DNA of 21,582 bases from a virus, in the IMG/VR virus record IMGVR_UViG_3300042477_000141, positions 1-21,582 of that record, one strand, 5' to 3'. Within the stretch, counting starts at the first letter, position 1. Each line of letters opens with the position of its first letter. Shown piece by piece: positions 4,799 to 11,742 of the stretch. The notes beneath the pieces were generated by a model that made no database searches, was not told where the DNA came from, and saw nothing but the letters and a program-made list of their open reading frames with translations. The translations under genes and the position numbers were made by a program.

Positions 4799-4884
4799 TG
4801 AATGGATTTCTTTTAGGTCTAGTGTACGGAATATTATTAGGAATAATGATAGGAATTGCTCTGACACTAAATGCAATACTTTAA
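4798..4884 (+). CDS. Tiny single-span membrane protein (28 aa)
   Basis: ATG 4798 overlaps the previous stop (TAATG) and the frame ends at 4884, two bases before the tRNA. The product MNGFLLGLVYGILLGIMIGIALTLNAIL is one hydrophobic helix with a G-x3/6-G pattern (Gly3, 7, 11, 15, 19) that would favour helix packing. It could be a small membrane effector; there is no evidence that it is a holin. At 28 codons the call rests on translational coupling and the regular glycine spacing. Confidence 0.4.
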   Translation: MNGFLLGLVYGILLGIMIGIALTLNAIL

Positions 4885-4886
4885 TT

Positions 4887-4960
<74 letters not shown>

Positions 4961-4980
4961 CTAACCTTAATTTATACAAC

Positions 4981-5214
4981 ATGATAGATAGACAATTAAT
5001 CAAATCTGTTCTTGGATTTAATTTTAAAACAATTGTAACCGATCAGAAAAATCAGGTTATTAAGTTCGGAATTGCGAGAACAATAAGTCCATTGGTCAAT
5101 GAACGACCAGTGTATAAGAATAGGATAATAGACAAAAAATTTTGGACAAACTACAACGAAAATTTGTTGAACAAAATTCTAGACTACAGAAGAAACAACA
5201 TTGATTACAGTTAG
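4981..5214 (+). CDS. Hypothetical protein (77 aa)
   Basis: The first gene after the tRNA starts at ATG 4981 (MIDRQLIKSVLGFNFKTIVTDQKNQVIKFGIAR) and ends with TAG at 5212-5214. It is a basic protein with no signal peptide, membrane segment or recognisable motif. The first half looks alpha-beta-beta and the second half helical (KKFWTNYNENLLNKILDYRRNN). I do not recognise a family. It is followed by an 85-nt leader with a terminator-like hairpin, so it probably closes its transcription unit. Confidence 0.55.
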   Translation: MIDRQLIKSVLGFNFKTIVTDQKNQVIKFGIARTISPLVNERPVYKNRIIDKKFWTNYNENLLNKILDYRRNNIDYS

Positions 5215-5228
5215 GGTTCTGTGGTTAG

Positions 5229-5283
5229 CCTCCATACGGGTAAAAACTCTACGCACACTGGTATGGCAGGTGTGTGTTTTTAA
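5229..5283 (+). promoter_or_regulatory. Structured leader: intrinsic terminator with competing or pseudoknot pairing
   Basis: Hairpin B: 5251-5260 (ACGCACACTG) pairs with 5267-5277 (CAGGTGTGTGT) over 10 bp with one G-U and one bulged G. It closes a 6-nt loop GTATGG (5261-5266) and is followed by T5 (5277-5281), giving a normal intrinsic terminator. Hairpin A: upstream CCTCCATAC (5229-5237) pairs with GTATGGCAGG (5261-5270) over 9 bp with one bulged C. So the terminator loop is complementary to an upstream strand. A and B are either mutually exclusive, as in an attenuator, or coexist as an H-type pseudoknot. The element lies 17 nt before the replication module. Confidence 0.6.
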
Positions 5284-5299
5284 ATCTAAAATCAATATT

Positions 5300-5515
5300 A
5301 TGAAATGGGAATCAACGTCAACTGCCGACATTGTTGTCGATAGTGTAGTAGAGAGTGTTATCTCTAAGATTAGGTCAAGATCTTTAGTTGGAATAAAGAA
5401 GTACAACACAACCATGGACAGAAATGATTTATCAACTATCCAGTGGCTTAACCATCTACAGGAAGAATTAATGGATGCTATAATATATGTAGAAAAATTA
5501 AAAGGTGAAATATGA
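5300..5515 (+). CDS. Small MazG-like (all-alpha NTP pyrophosphohydrolase-like) phage protein
   Basis: I choose ATG 5300 over an upstream in-frame start at 5201 because the extension is encoded by the structured leader. The 71-aa product has an amphipathic start (ADIVVDSVVESVISKI), then GIKKYNTTMDRNDLSTIQWLNHLQEELMDAIIYVEKLKGEI. The block 'G..KYG.T..R.DL....WL.H..EELMDA..Y.EKL' is common in small phage proteins. Its E55-E56...D59 helix resembles half of the metal site of MazG/dUTPase-like pyrophosphohydrolases, which clean or adjust nucleotide pools during phage replication. Activity is inferred. It overlaps the primase start by 4 nt (ATGA), so it leads the replication operon. Confidence 0.65.
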   Translation: MKWESTSTADIVVDSVVESVISKIRSRSLVGIKKYNTTMDRNDLSTIQWLNHLQEELMDAIIYVEKLKGEI

Positions 5516-7866
5516 TAACCTACTTTAAATCAATCAATGAAACAGATAAGCCATTCTATGTTGATGTTGATGTTGCCATTGAAAGGATAAAATTCGGCAA
5601 GTCAAAAGATATAGTAAAAAAGATTCGTTCTGCTGAAACAAAGGAAGAACGAAACAACATAAAGAAACAGCTACCATCAATACTATTTTCTGGTGAGTTC
5701 TCAAGGAGGGCTGACAATGCTATCATAAATCATAGCGGACTGATATGTATAGACTTTGATGGGTTCAAAGACGATGATGAGCTACAGGAGATGAGAATGC
5801 ACTTGTTTAACGATAAGTACACGTACTGCCTATTCATATCTCCGTCTGGAGATGGTCTCAAGTTATTGGTAAGAATTCCAAGCGATGCATCAAACCACAA
5901 GAAGTATTTTTTAGCACTTGAGAAGTACTATAACTGCCCACAGTTTGACAAGTCATGCAAGAATATATCTCGTGTATGTTACGAGAGCTTTGACCCTGAC
6001 ATATATGTAAACGAGCTGTCTGAGGTATGGTCTGAGATGGTTAACACAAATGATAACATCAAGCCTCCACCTATGATACGAATCAGTGACTCAAACGAAG
6101 TTATAAAAAGGCTTTGTATGTGGTGGGAGAAGAAGCATGGTATGGTTGTAGGATACAGGAACAACAATCTATTTATCTTAGCATCAGCACTCAATCAATA
6201 CGGAATCAATAAAGATGAGGCTCTAAATGTGTTGTTGTCATACGATGACGGGTCAATGGCTTCTGAGATGAAGACGATAGTATGGTCTGCATACAAGAAC
6301 GTATCTGACCATGGCACTAAGTTCTACGAGGATATTGACAAGACTATATCTATAAAGAACGATATCAAGAAAGGTGTTCCAATAAGAGACATAAAGAACT
6401 ACTACTCAGACATTGACGAGAACGCAATAAACGACATGGTTGAGACGCAGGAGTACAACACGTTTTGGTCTAAGAGTAGCAAAGGAAAGATAGACCTTAT
6501 ACCACACTTATTCAGAGACTATTTAAAAGGTAATGGGTTTTATAAGTACTATCCCAACGGATCAAACAACTTTGTGTTTGTAAGGATAATCGACAATATA
6601 ATCAGTGACACAAATGAGGACATGATAAAGGACTTTGTGTTGGAGTATCTCATGCATGTAGATGACATGAGCGTTTATAATTTCTTTGCAATGAATACGA
6701 AGTTCTTCCAGGAGTCATTCCTAAACTATGTAGCAAAGATTGACCCCGTATTTATGGTTGATACCATTAATGAGTCTTACCTGTATTACAAGAATTGTGC
6801 TGTAAAGGTAACGTCAGACAGCATCGACATGATTGATTACAGAGACCTTGGTGGATACGTTTGGGAGAAGCAGAAGATTGACAGAGACTTTAGAGTCACA
6901 AAGTTTGATGATTGTGAGTTTAAGAGATTCGTATCAAACATAAGCGGAAATAATTCGGGAAGGATAAAATCAATGGAGTCAACGATTGGTTTTTTGTTGC
7001 ACAGCTACAAACCAGCGAGCTATTGTCCTGCCGTTATTTTAAACGATGAGGTCATTAGTGACAACCCAGAGGGAGGCACTGGAAAGGGTATATTCGTTAA
7101 GTCTATATCATACATAAAGAAGATGGTTATCATTGATGGTAAGGGATTCAGTTTTCAGAAATCTTTTCCGTACCAACGTGTACAGGTAGATACACAAACG
7201 CTAGTGTTTGATGACGTTGCCAAGAACTTTGACTTCGAGAGGTTGTTTAGCGTAATTACTGAAGGAATAACATTGGAGAAGAAAAATAAAGATGAAATAC
7301 ATATATCATTTGAGAACTCTCCAAAGATTGTTATAACCACCAACTACGCAATCAAGGGTGCAGGTAATAGTTTTGAGAGAAGAAAGTGGGACCTTGAGTT
7401 CAAGCAGTACTACTCCAAGATGTTTACTCCAGAGACAGAGTTTGGTCACATGTTGTTTGTCGGATGGGACCGAGATGAGTGGTCTAGGTTTGACAACTAT
7501 ATGATATCAAATCTACAGAACTATCTTTCAATGGGTCTTGTAAAGTGTGACTTTATGAACCTCAAGACACGTAAGTTCATTGCTGAGACATCTACTGAGT
7601 TTTGGGAGTGGGCCACATCAAGTGACAATGACTTCATGAAGATTAACGTTGCTGTTCCAGGAATGTCCATGTACAACAGATTCGTTGAAGAGTTCCCAGA
7701 CTATGGAACGTATGGTAGATGGAAGTTATCACACAACAGGTTCTACAGATGGCTTGATTCTTTGGGAGAGTTTAAATACAAGAGCAGACCTAAGATATAC
7801 AGAGGAGCCATGGGCAAGATGGTAGAATTTATAACAGAAGAAAAGAAACCCGATTTATTATTTTAA
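5512..7866 (+). CDS. Primase-helicase: VirE-N/primase domain fused to SF3-like helicase
   Basis: The 784-aa protein has two enzymatic parts. Residues about 15-170 look like the BT4734-like/VirE-N primase family: Asp81-Phe-Asp83 in LICIDFDGF is the metal-binding DxD, followed by SPSGDGLKLLVRI (110-122) and NISRVCYESFDPDIY (151-165). A helical PriCT-like linker follows (about 200-270). Residues about 500-680 are a DUF5906/D5-like helicase: Walker A PEGGTGKG (519-526), Walker B LVFDDV (564-569), sensor KIVITTNY (605-612) and a likely arginine finger in RRKWDLEF. It would make RNA or DNA primers and unwind the fork. It starts in the stop of the MazG-like gene and ends 2 nt before the next. All key residues are present, so it should be active. 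Confidence 0.88.
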   Translation: MITYFKSINETDKPFYVDVDVAIERIKFGKSKDIVKKIRSAETKEERNNIKKQLPSILFSGEFSRRADNAIINHSGLICIDFDGFKDDDELQEMRMHLFNDKYTYCLFISPSGDGLKLLVRIPSDASNHKKYFLALEKYYNCPQFDKSCKNISRVCYESFDPDIYVNELSEVWSEMVNTNDNIKPPPMIRISDSNEVIKRLCMWWEKKHGMVVGYRNNNLFILASALNQYGINKDEALNVLLSYDDGSMASEMKTIVWSAYKNVSDHGTKFYEDIDKTISIKNDIKKGVPIRDIKNYYSDIDENAINDMVETQEYNTFWSKSSKGKIDLIPHLFRDYLKGNGFYKYYPNGSNNFVFVRIIDNIISDTNEDMIKDFVLEYLMHVDDMSVYNFFAMNTKFFQESFLNYVAKIDPVFMVDTINESYLYYKNCAVKVTSDSIDMIDYRDLGGYVWEKQKIDRDFRVTKFDDCEFKRFVSNISGNNSGRIKSMESTIGFLLHSYKPASYCPAVILNDEVISDNPEGGTGKGIFVKSISYIKKMVIIDGKGFSFQKSFPYQRVQVDTQTLVFDDVAKNFDFERLFSVITEGITLEKKNKDEIHISFENSPKIVITTNYAIKGAGNSFERRKWDLEFKQYYSKMFTPETEFGHMLFVGWDRDEWSRFDNYMISNLQNYLSMGLVKCDFMNLKTRKFIAETSTEFWEWATSSDNDFMKINVAVPGMSMYNRFVEEFPDYGTYGRWKLSHNRFYRWLDSLGEFKYKSRPKIYRGAMGKMVEFITEEKKPDLLF

Positions 7867-7868
7867 TT

Positions 7869-8162
7869 ATGAGTGAAATCTGCAAATCAATTTTAGAAGA
7901 AAAGATAGTGTTCTTTGAGATAGTCCTAAAGATCACTAAAAAAGATGACAAGGCTTACGGGCAAATACTTGACAAGATGCAAGACCTACACAACACCATA
8001 CTATTCATTGATGGTGTTATTGACAAGTTTAGTTACAAGACTGACGTGGCGGTGGAGCTGCTAGAGTTCCAGAAATATAAAAAGAGTATGATTACGTTTT
8101 ATAAGGATGATGTTGATGAGATGACCGAGTGCATCAAAAACATATGTGATGCAACTGCGTGA
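7869..8162 (+). CDS. Hypothetical helical protein between primase and helicase (97 aa)
   Basis: ATG 7869 is 2 nt after the primase-helicase stop. The product is almost wholly helical with heptad-like spacing (ILEEKIVFFEIVLKITKK, YGQILDKMQDLHNTILFIDGVID, KKSMITFYKDDVDEMTECIKNICD). It has no membrane segment or recognised motif and carries three Cys. Its end overlaps the helicase ATG at 8149 by 14 nt. Its place between two replication enzymes suggests a small accessory or loading protein; that is inference from position only. Confidence 0.6.
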   Translation: MSEICKSILEEKIVFFEIVLKITKKDDKAYGQILDKMQDLHNTILFIDGVIDKFSYKTDVAVELLEFQKYKKSMITFYKDDVDEMTECIKNICDATA

Positions 8163-9384
8163 TTATCAGATAGATATATCTTCAAGGGGTGCACAGATAC
8201 TTAAGGATAACTACATACTTTGTTTAGCTATGGAGGTTAGGCTAGGTAAAACGTTTACATCCCTTGAGATATGTCGCAAGCTTGGTTATGAGTCAATACT
8301 ATTTTTAACTAAGAAAAAGGCAATATCTTCCATAGAGTCTGATGCCCAAAAGATAGTGCCAAACTCTGACATTGTTATAATTAACTACGAGAGCATACAC
8401 AAGGTCAATCGAAGTAACTTTGATGTAATAATATGTGACGAGTCACACACCATGAGCGCATTCCCCAAGCCCAGCTTAAGAACAAAGCAGGTTAGGAATC
8501 TAGTTGTAAAGTGTGGCATGCCAAGGGTTATACTATTAAGTGGAACAATAACTCCAGAGTCTTACTCTCAGATATACCATCAGTTCTGGGTGCACCCTAT
8601 TAATCCATTTAACGGGTTTACAAACTTCTACAGGTGGGCAGATGTTTATGTCAACAAGTTCCAGAAGAAGATAAATGGTTTGATGGTAAATGACTATTCT
8701 TATGGCAAGGAGAGAGAGATAATGTCCGTTGTGTCTCCATATATAATAACATACACACAGAAAGAGGCTGGGTTCTCAACAGAGATTGAGGAGGAAATAC
8801 TAACTGTGGAGATGCCTGATATAATAAAAAAGATAAGCGACAAACTTGAGAAAGACCTAGTGGTTGAGGGCAACAATGATGTAATACTAGCAGATACTCC
8901 TGCCAAGTTAATGCAGAAGATGCACCAGCTAGCAGGTGGAACGATAAAGTTTGAGAGTGGTCGATCTATGGTTTTGTCAACCTTTAAGGCTGAATTCTTG
9001 AAGTCGCAATTTGCGACCACAAAAATAGGGGTGTTCTATAAGTTCAAGGAGGAGCTAAATGCACTAAAGCAGGTATACGGAGATGACATGACCACAGAAT
9101 TGGATGAGTTTAACACTGGTAATTTTAAGGTTATTGCCTTACAAATCGTATCTGGTCGTGAGGGTATAAGCTTAAAAAATGCTGACTACCTAGTTTTTTA
9201 TAGCATTGACTTTAGTGCCGTTAGCTACTGGCAAGCTAGGGATAGGATGACAACTATGGACAGGCTTTACAATAAAGTTTACTGGATTTTTACAGAGGGT
9301 AGCATAGAGGAGAAGATATACAAGGCAGTTAAATCAAAAAAGAGTTACACGTTAAATATATTTAAGAAAGATTATGGAAGATAA
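8149..9384 (+). CDS. SF2 helicase/ATPase, SNF2-like
   Basis: The frame also has a GTG at 8146, but ATG 8149 (MQLRDYQIDIS, the usual 'L..YQ' Q-motif start) is preferred. Motif I is EVRLGKT (29-35), a phage variant of GxGKT with Arg for the first Gly. Motif II is DESH (97-100), motif III LLSGT (129-133). Motif V lies in IALQIVSGREGISLKNAD and motif VI is QARDRM (362-367). At 411 aa it is a minimal two-RecA-lobe enzyme without extra domains. Such phage SNF2-like proteins are typical of replication modules and probably remodel forks or strip proteins. In motif VI the second Arg of the QxxxRxxR pattern is Thr369. It overlaps the preceding gene by 14 nt and the next by 11 nt. Confidence 0.85.
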   Translation: MQLRDYQIDISSRGAQILKDNYILCLAMEVRLGKTFTSLEICRKLGYESILFLTKKKAISSIESDAQKIVPNSDIVIINYESIHKVNRSNFDVIICDESHTMSAFPKPSLRTKQVRNLVVKCGMPRVILLSGTITPESYSQIYHQFWVHPINPFNGFTNFYRWADVYVNKFQKKINGLMVNDYSYGKEREIMSVVSPYIITYTQKEAGFSTEIEEEILTVEMPDIIKKISDKLEKDLVVEGNNDVILADTPAKLMQKMHQLAGGTIKFESGRSMVLSTFKAEFLKSQFATTKIGVFYKFKEELNALKQVYGDDMTTELDEFNTGNFKVIALQIVSGREGISLKNADYLVFYSIDFSAVSYWQARDRMTTMDRLYNKVYWIFTEGSIEEKIYKAVKSKKSYTLNIFKKDYGR

Positions 9385-9490
9385 AATGTTTTTTTTATTG
9401 CCAGTTTTAGCATACACTAAAATTAAAGGAGAAAGATTATTAGTTATTGGATGGTTGAATAAGTCTATAATAATAAAAATTGTAACGTAA
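9374..9490 (+). CDS. Tiny hypothetical protein (38 aa)
   Basis: ATG 9374 lies inside the end of the helicase gene and the frame stops with TAA at 9488-9490, sharing one base with the next ATG (TAATG). The product MEDKMFFLLPVLAYTKIKGERLLVIGWLNKS... has a hydrophobic start and a basic end. Without it a gap of about 105 nt would separate the helicase from the next gene, which is unusual for this strand. The double overlap suggests real, coupled translation. No family is recognised. Confidence 0.4.
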   Translation: MEDKMFFLLPVLAYTKIKGERLLVIGWLNKSIIIKIVT

Positions 9491-9750
9491 TGAAAATAAT
9501 GAACGACCCAATGATCAAGCTGTTGATTGACAAGTTTGATCTTGAAACACCAGAACAGAACATACTTGAGATAAGTAAGTACGGATATGAGAATGGTGCA
9601 ATTGTAATAAAAGAGATAAAAGTTTTGGATTCTGATTTTAATTTTGTTAGATTTGCGAATCTTGAGAAGGTAACAAAGTACCTTAGCAGGTACTATTGCA
9701 ACTTCAATGACAGAGCAGAAGATACAAACGAAGATAATAAAGAAGCTTGA
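9490..9750 (+). CDS. Hypothetical protein (86 aa)
   Basis: It starts at ATG 9490, with an alternative ATG at 9499 (MNDPMIKLLIDKF). The product has a helical start and then an alternating strand pattern (AIVIKEIKVLDSDFNFVRFANLEKVTKYL), ending in an acidic tail (NDRAEDTNEDNKEA). No motif or family is recognised. Its last 44 nt overlap the VRR-NUC gene in another frame, so its acidic tail is encoded in DNA that also encodes the nuclease N-terminus. Confidence 0.5.
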   Translation: MKIMNDPMIKLLIDKFDLETPEQNILEISKYGYENGAIVIKEIKVLDSDFNFVRFANLEKVTKYLSRYYCNFNDRAEDTNEDNKEA

Positions 9751-9952
9751 GTCTAAAGGATATTACGTAATAAAACTAATACAAACAAATAAACCTGGAA
9801 TTCCTGACTTGGTGGCAATACCCAAAAACTCTAACGTTGAATTTATTGAAGTAAAAAGACCTGGTAATAAACCGTCACCACTTCAGGAGTACAGGATGAA
9901 GGAACTAAACGAGCATGGAATTAAAACTTCGGTACAAGAAAGCGATGGATAA
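9707..9952 (+). CDS. VRR-NUC domain nuclease (81 aa)
   Basis: This is a compact VRR-NUC protein of the PD-(D/E)XK superfamily. The basic N-terminal helix is TEQKIQTKIIKKLESKGYYVIK. The metal site is Asp34 in GIPDLVAI and Glu48-Val-Lys50 in FIEVKRPGNKPSPLQ, followed by Gln60 and the helix EYRMKELNEHGI. Stand-alone phage VRR-NUC proteins are thought to be structure-specific nucleases, possibly resolving branched DNA after replication or before packaging. It is slightly short: it ends soon after the last helix, without the final strand ('V.VV.S..E') seen in many members. It overlaps the previous gene by 44 nt and the next by 8 nt. Confidence 0.85.
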   Translation: MTEQKIQTKIIKKLESKGYYVIKLIQTNKPGIPDLVAIPKNSNVEFIEVKRPGNKPSPLQEYRMKELNEHGIKTSVQESDG

Positions 9953-10274
9953 GAGCTTGTACATACAAGACAACCATCAATTTATAATGTCTCTTATACT
10001 AAAGGGTACACCAATTGAAAATATACTAAGAACTCTTGGTGTAGACTCATCAAGATTTAACTCATTCTTCACAAACAAACCTGTTCAAACAATCTTAGGT
10101 AACAAGGATGAAACTTATTTTAACGAAGAAGATTTACTAACTGAAAACTATAATTTTAATTTTAATGACTTAAGCTATGACGAACAACAAATCTATCTCG
10201 AAAGAGAAAAAGCTGGCGTGCTTGGTAGGTATTTTGCCAGTTCTGATGGACTACATGGAGGATATAAAGGATGA
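9945..10274 (+). CDS. Hypothetical protein with possible HTH (109 aa)
   Basis: The frame is open from 9915, but ATG 9945 (MDKSLYIQDNHQF) is preferred because it overlaps the VRR-NUC stop by only 8 nt. The segment FIMSLILKGTPIENILRTLGVDSSRFNSFF looks like a helix-turn-helix ('I..IL..LGV..S.F'), so DNA binding is possible. The C-terminal half is acidic and Asn-rich (NEEDLLTENYNFNFNDLSYDEQQIY). Its last 98 nt overlap the next gene in another frame, so its end or the next start may differ in reality. No named family is recognised. Confidence 0.5.
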   Translation: MDKSLYIQDNHQFIMSLILKGTPIENILRTLGVDSSRFNSFFTNKPVQTILGNKDETYFNEEDLLTENYNFNFNDLSYDEQQIYLEREKAGVLGRYFASSDGLHGGYKG

Positions 10275-10458
10275 CTTTCCACAACTCTATAGAAAACAAA
10301 TTAAAAAAGCAGGCAATGATTTTGTGAGTGAGGTATACAAGCTTGGAGATACCATATACGCAAAGATTGATGAAGAGAACGACCAAGAGGTAAGAGAATT
10401 CTATAACGAGGTAATCAATATGGGAAGAATTTTTAATAATTGGATGTCTGAGTTGTAG
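10177..10458 (+). CDS. Hypothetical helical protein (93 aa)
   Basis: Starting at ATG 10177 the product begins MTNNKSISKEKKLACLVGILPVLMDYMEDIKDDFPQLYRKQIKKAGNDFVSEVYKL and is helical throughout. The region before a possible later ATG at 10246 (MDYMEDIKDDF) reads as a sensible basic and then hydrophobic helix, so I keep the longer form. That makes a 98-nt out-of-frame overlap with the preceding gene; the shorter form would leave 29 nt. No motif is recognised. It resembles small helical proteins in Bacteroidota phage early regions, but I cannot assign a family. Confidence 0.5.
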   Translation: MTNNKSISKEKKLACLVGILPVLMDYMEDIKDDFPQLYRKQIKKAGNDFVSEVYKLGDTIYAKIDEENDQEVREFYNEVINMGRIFNNWMSEL

Positions 10459-10484
10459 AAATTAGTCTTATATTTGTCTTGTAC

Positions 10485-10670
10485 ATGAGTAGACTAACAT
10501 ACATAAACGTATTAATGGCCGACATAAACGACCTAACAGATACATTGTACGAGTCGTTAGTGGACAACGACACAGATGAATTAAATAAAAGCATAGATAT
10601 TTTAATCAAAATTTTAAAGGATGTTAAGAAGAGCCACGGAACATTTCAACAAGATCCTGGACTTATATAA
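10485..10670 (+). CDS. Hypothetical acidic helical protein (61 aa)
   Basis: An in-frame TTG at 10479 exists, but ATG 10485 (MSRLTYINVLMADINDLTDTLYESLVDNDTDELNK) is the likely start. The product is a short acidic two-helix protein ending in basic ILIKILKDVKKSHGTF. It overlaps the metallophosphoesterase gene by 50 nt, so the two are probably coupled. No family is recognised. A TATATTTG resembling the Bacteroidota -7 element lies at 10469-10476, but no well-spaced -33 element is seen. Confidence 0.5.
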   Translation: MSRLTYINVLMADINDLTDTLYESLVDNDTDELNKSIDILIKILKDVKKSHGTFQQDPGLI

Positions 10671-11742
10671 GTCTGGAGTAACCAACAAGACAGAGATAGC
10701 CAGAAGGATTTTGGGTAGTGGTGATGAGAACTCAAGGGCAGTAGTGAAGAGGGCTATAAGGAGATATGAGAAAAATAGGGCCTTATATGATGAGTGTGAA
10801 AGAGTAGGTATAGATTCTGACAAAGTAAAAAACTATTGGTACAAAGGAAAGCACTATAGCATCAACGTTAATGGTGACACTGAAGAGTTTAACTTTGATG
10901 ATTTTAAGACTGAACTCATATCTGAGATAAAAAAATGGTCACCTAACTATAGCTCAATAAAAAGAGAAAAGAGTAAGGACCCACACTGTCTAGTTTTTGA
11001 CCCAGCAGACATACATATTGGTAAGCTGTCATCATCATTCGAAACGGGAGAAGATTATAATCAACAGATAGCTGTTAACAGAGTTATGGATGGTCTTCAT
11101 GGTATAATTGGAAGAACGTCAGGTTACAACATAGATAAGATAATATTCATTGCAGGAAACGACATACTCCACATAGACAATCCAAAAAGACAAACAACCG
11201 CAGGAACTCCACAGGATACTGACGGCATGTGGTATGACAACTTTATAATGGCTAAAAAGCTCTTAGTAAATGTCATCGAAACACTCATGTCAGTTGCTGA
11301 CGTTCATGTTGTATACAATCCAAGTAATCATGATTTTATGTCTGGATTTATGTTGTTGCAGTGTGTAGAGGCATGGTTCAATAATTGTAATAATGTAACG
11401 TTTGACAATGACATGAAGCACAGGAAGTATACTGTGTATGGAAAAAATTTAATAGGATCAACTCACATGGACGGGGCTAGGGTAGAAAATCTTCCATTAC
11501 TTATGGCACACGAGGCAAGCGATAAGTGGCACAACTGTAAGTACAGATATATTTATGGTCACCACATACATCACAAATCATCGAAAGACTACATGTCTGT
11601 CAATGTAGAGACATTAAGATCTCCTTCAGCTGCTGATAGTTGGCACCACAGAAATGGGTACCAGTATTCTCCAAAGGCAGTTGAGGGGTTTATACATCAC
11701 CCAGAGAATGGTCAAGTTGCTAGGTTAACTCATTTGTTTTAA
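10621..11742 (+). CDS. HTH domain fused to calcineurin-like metallophosphoesterase
   Basis: The 373-aa protein has an N-terminal HTH-like part (residues about 8-50: ILDLYKSGVTNKTEIARRIL...AVVKRAIRRYE). A metallophosphoesterase core follows with all family motifs: DIH (130-132), GND (179-181), SNHD (235-238), a His in GSTHMDG (near 282) and GHHIH (313-317). In phages such proteins resemble SbcD/Mre11-type nucleases. A DNA phosphodiesterase guided by the HTH is the likely activity, though the natural substrate is not known. Asn for Asp in GND is seen in this phage group. It is the last plus-strand gene, and its TAA (11740-11742) overlaps the stop of the giant minus-strand gene. Confidence 0.82.
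   Translation: MLRRATEHFNKILDLYKSGVTNKTEIARRILGSGDENSRAVVKRAIRRYEKNRALYDECERVGIDSDKVKNYWYKGKHYSINVNGDTEEFNFDDFKTELISEIKKWSPNYSSIKREKSKDPHCLVFDPADIHIGKLSSSFETGEDYNQQIAVNRVMDGLHGIIGRTSGYNIDKIIFIAGNDILHIDNPKRQTTAGTPQDTDGMWYDNFIMAKKLLVNVIETLMSVADVHVVYNPSNHDFMSGFMLLQCVEAWFNNCNNVTFDNDMKHRKYTVYGKNLIGSTHMDGARVENLPLLMAHEASDKWHNCKYRYIYGHHIHHKSSKDYMSVNVETLRSPSAADSWHHRNGYQYSPKAVEGFIHHPENGQVARLTHLF

Noticed and set aside
9945-10274. Reading the HTH-like protein as a sigma factor or repressor
   Set aside because: Only one HTH-like helix pair is suggested by spacing; no second domain or family signature supports a specific regulator class.
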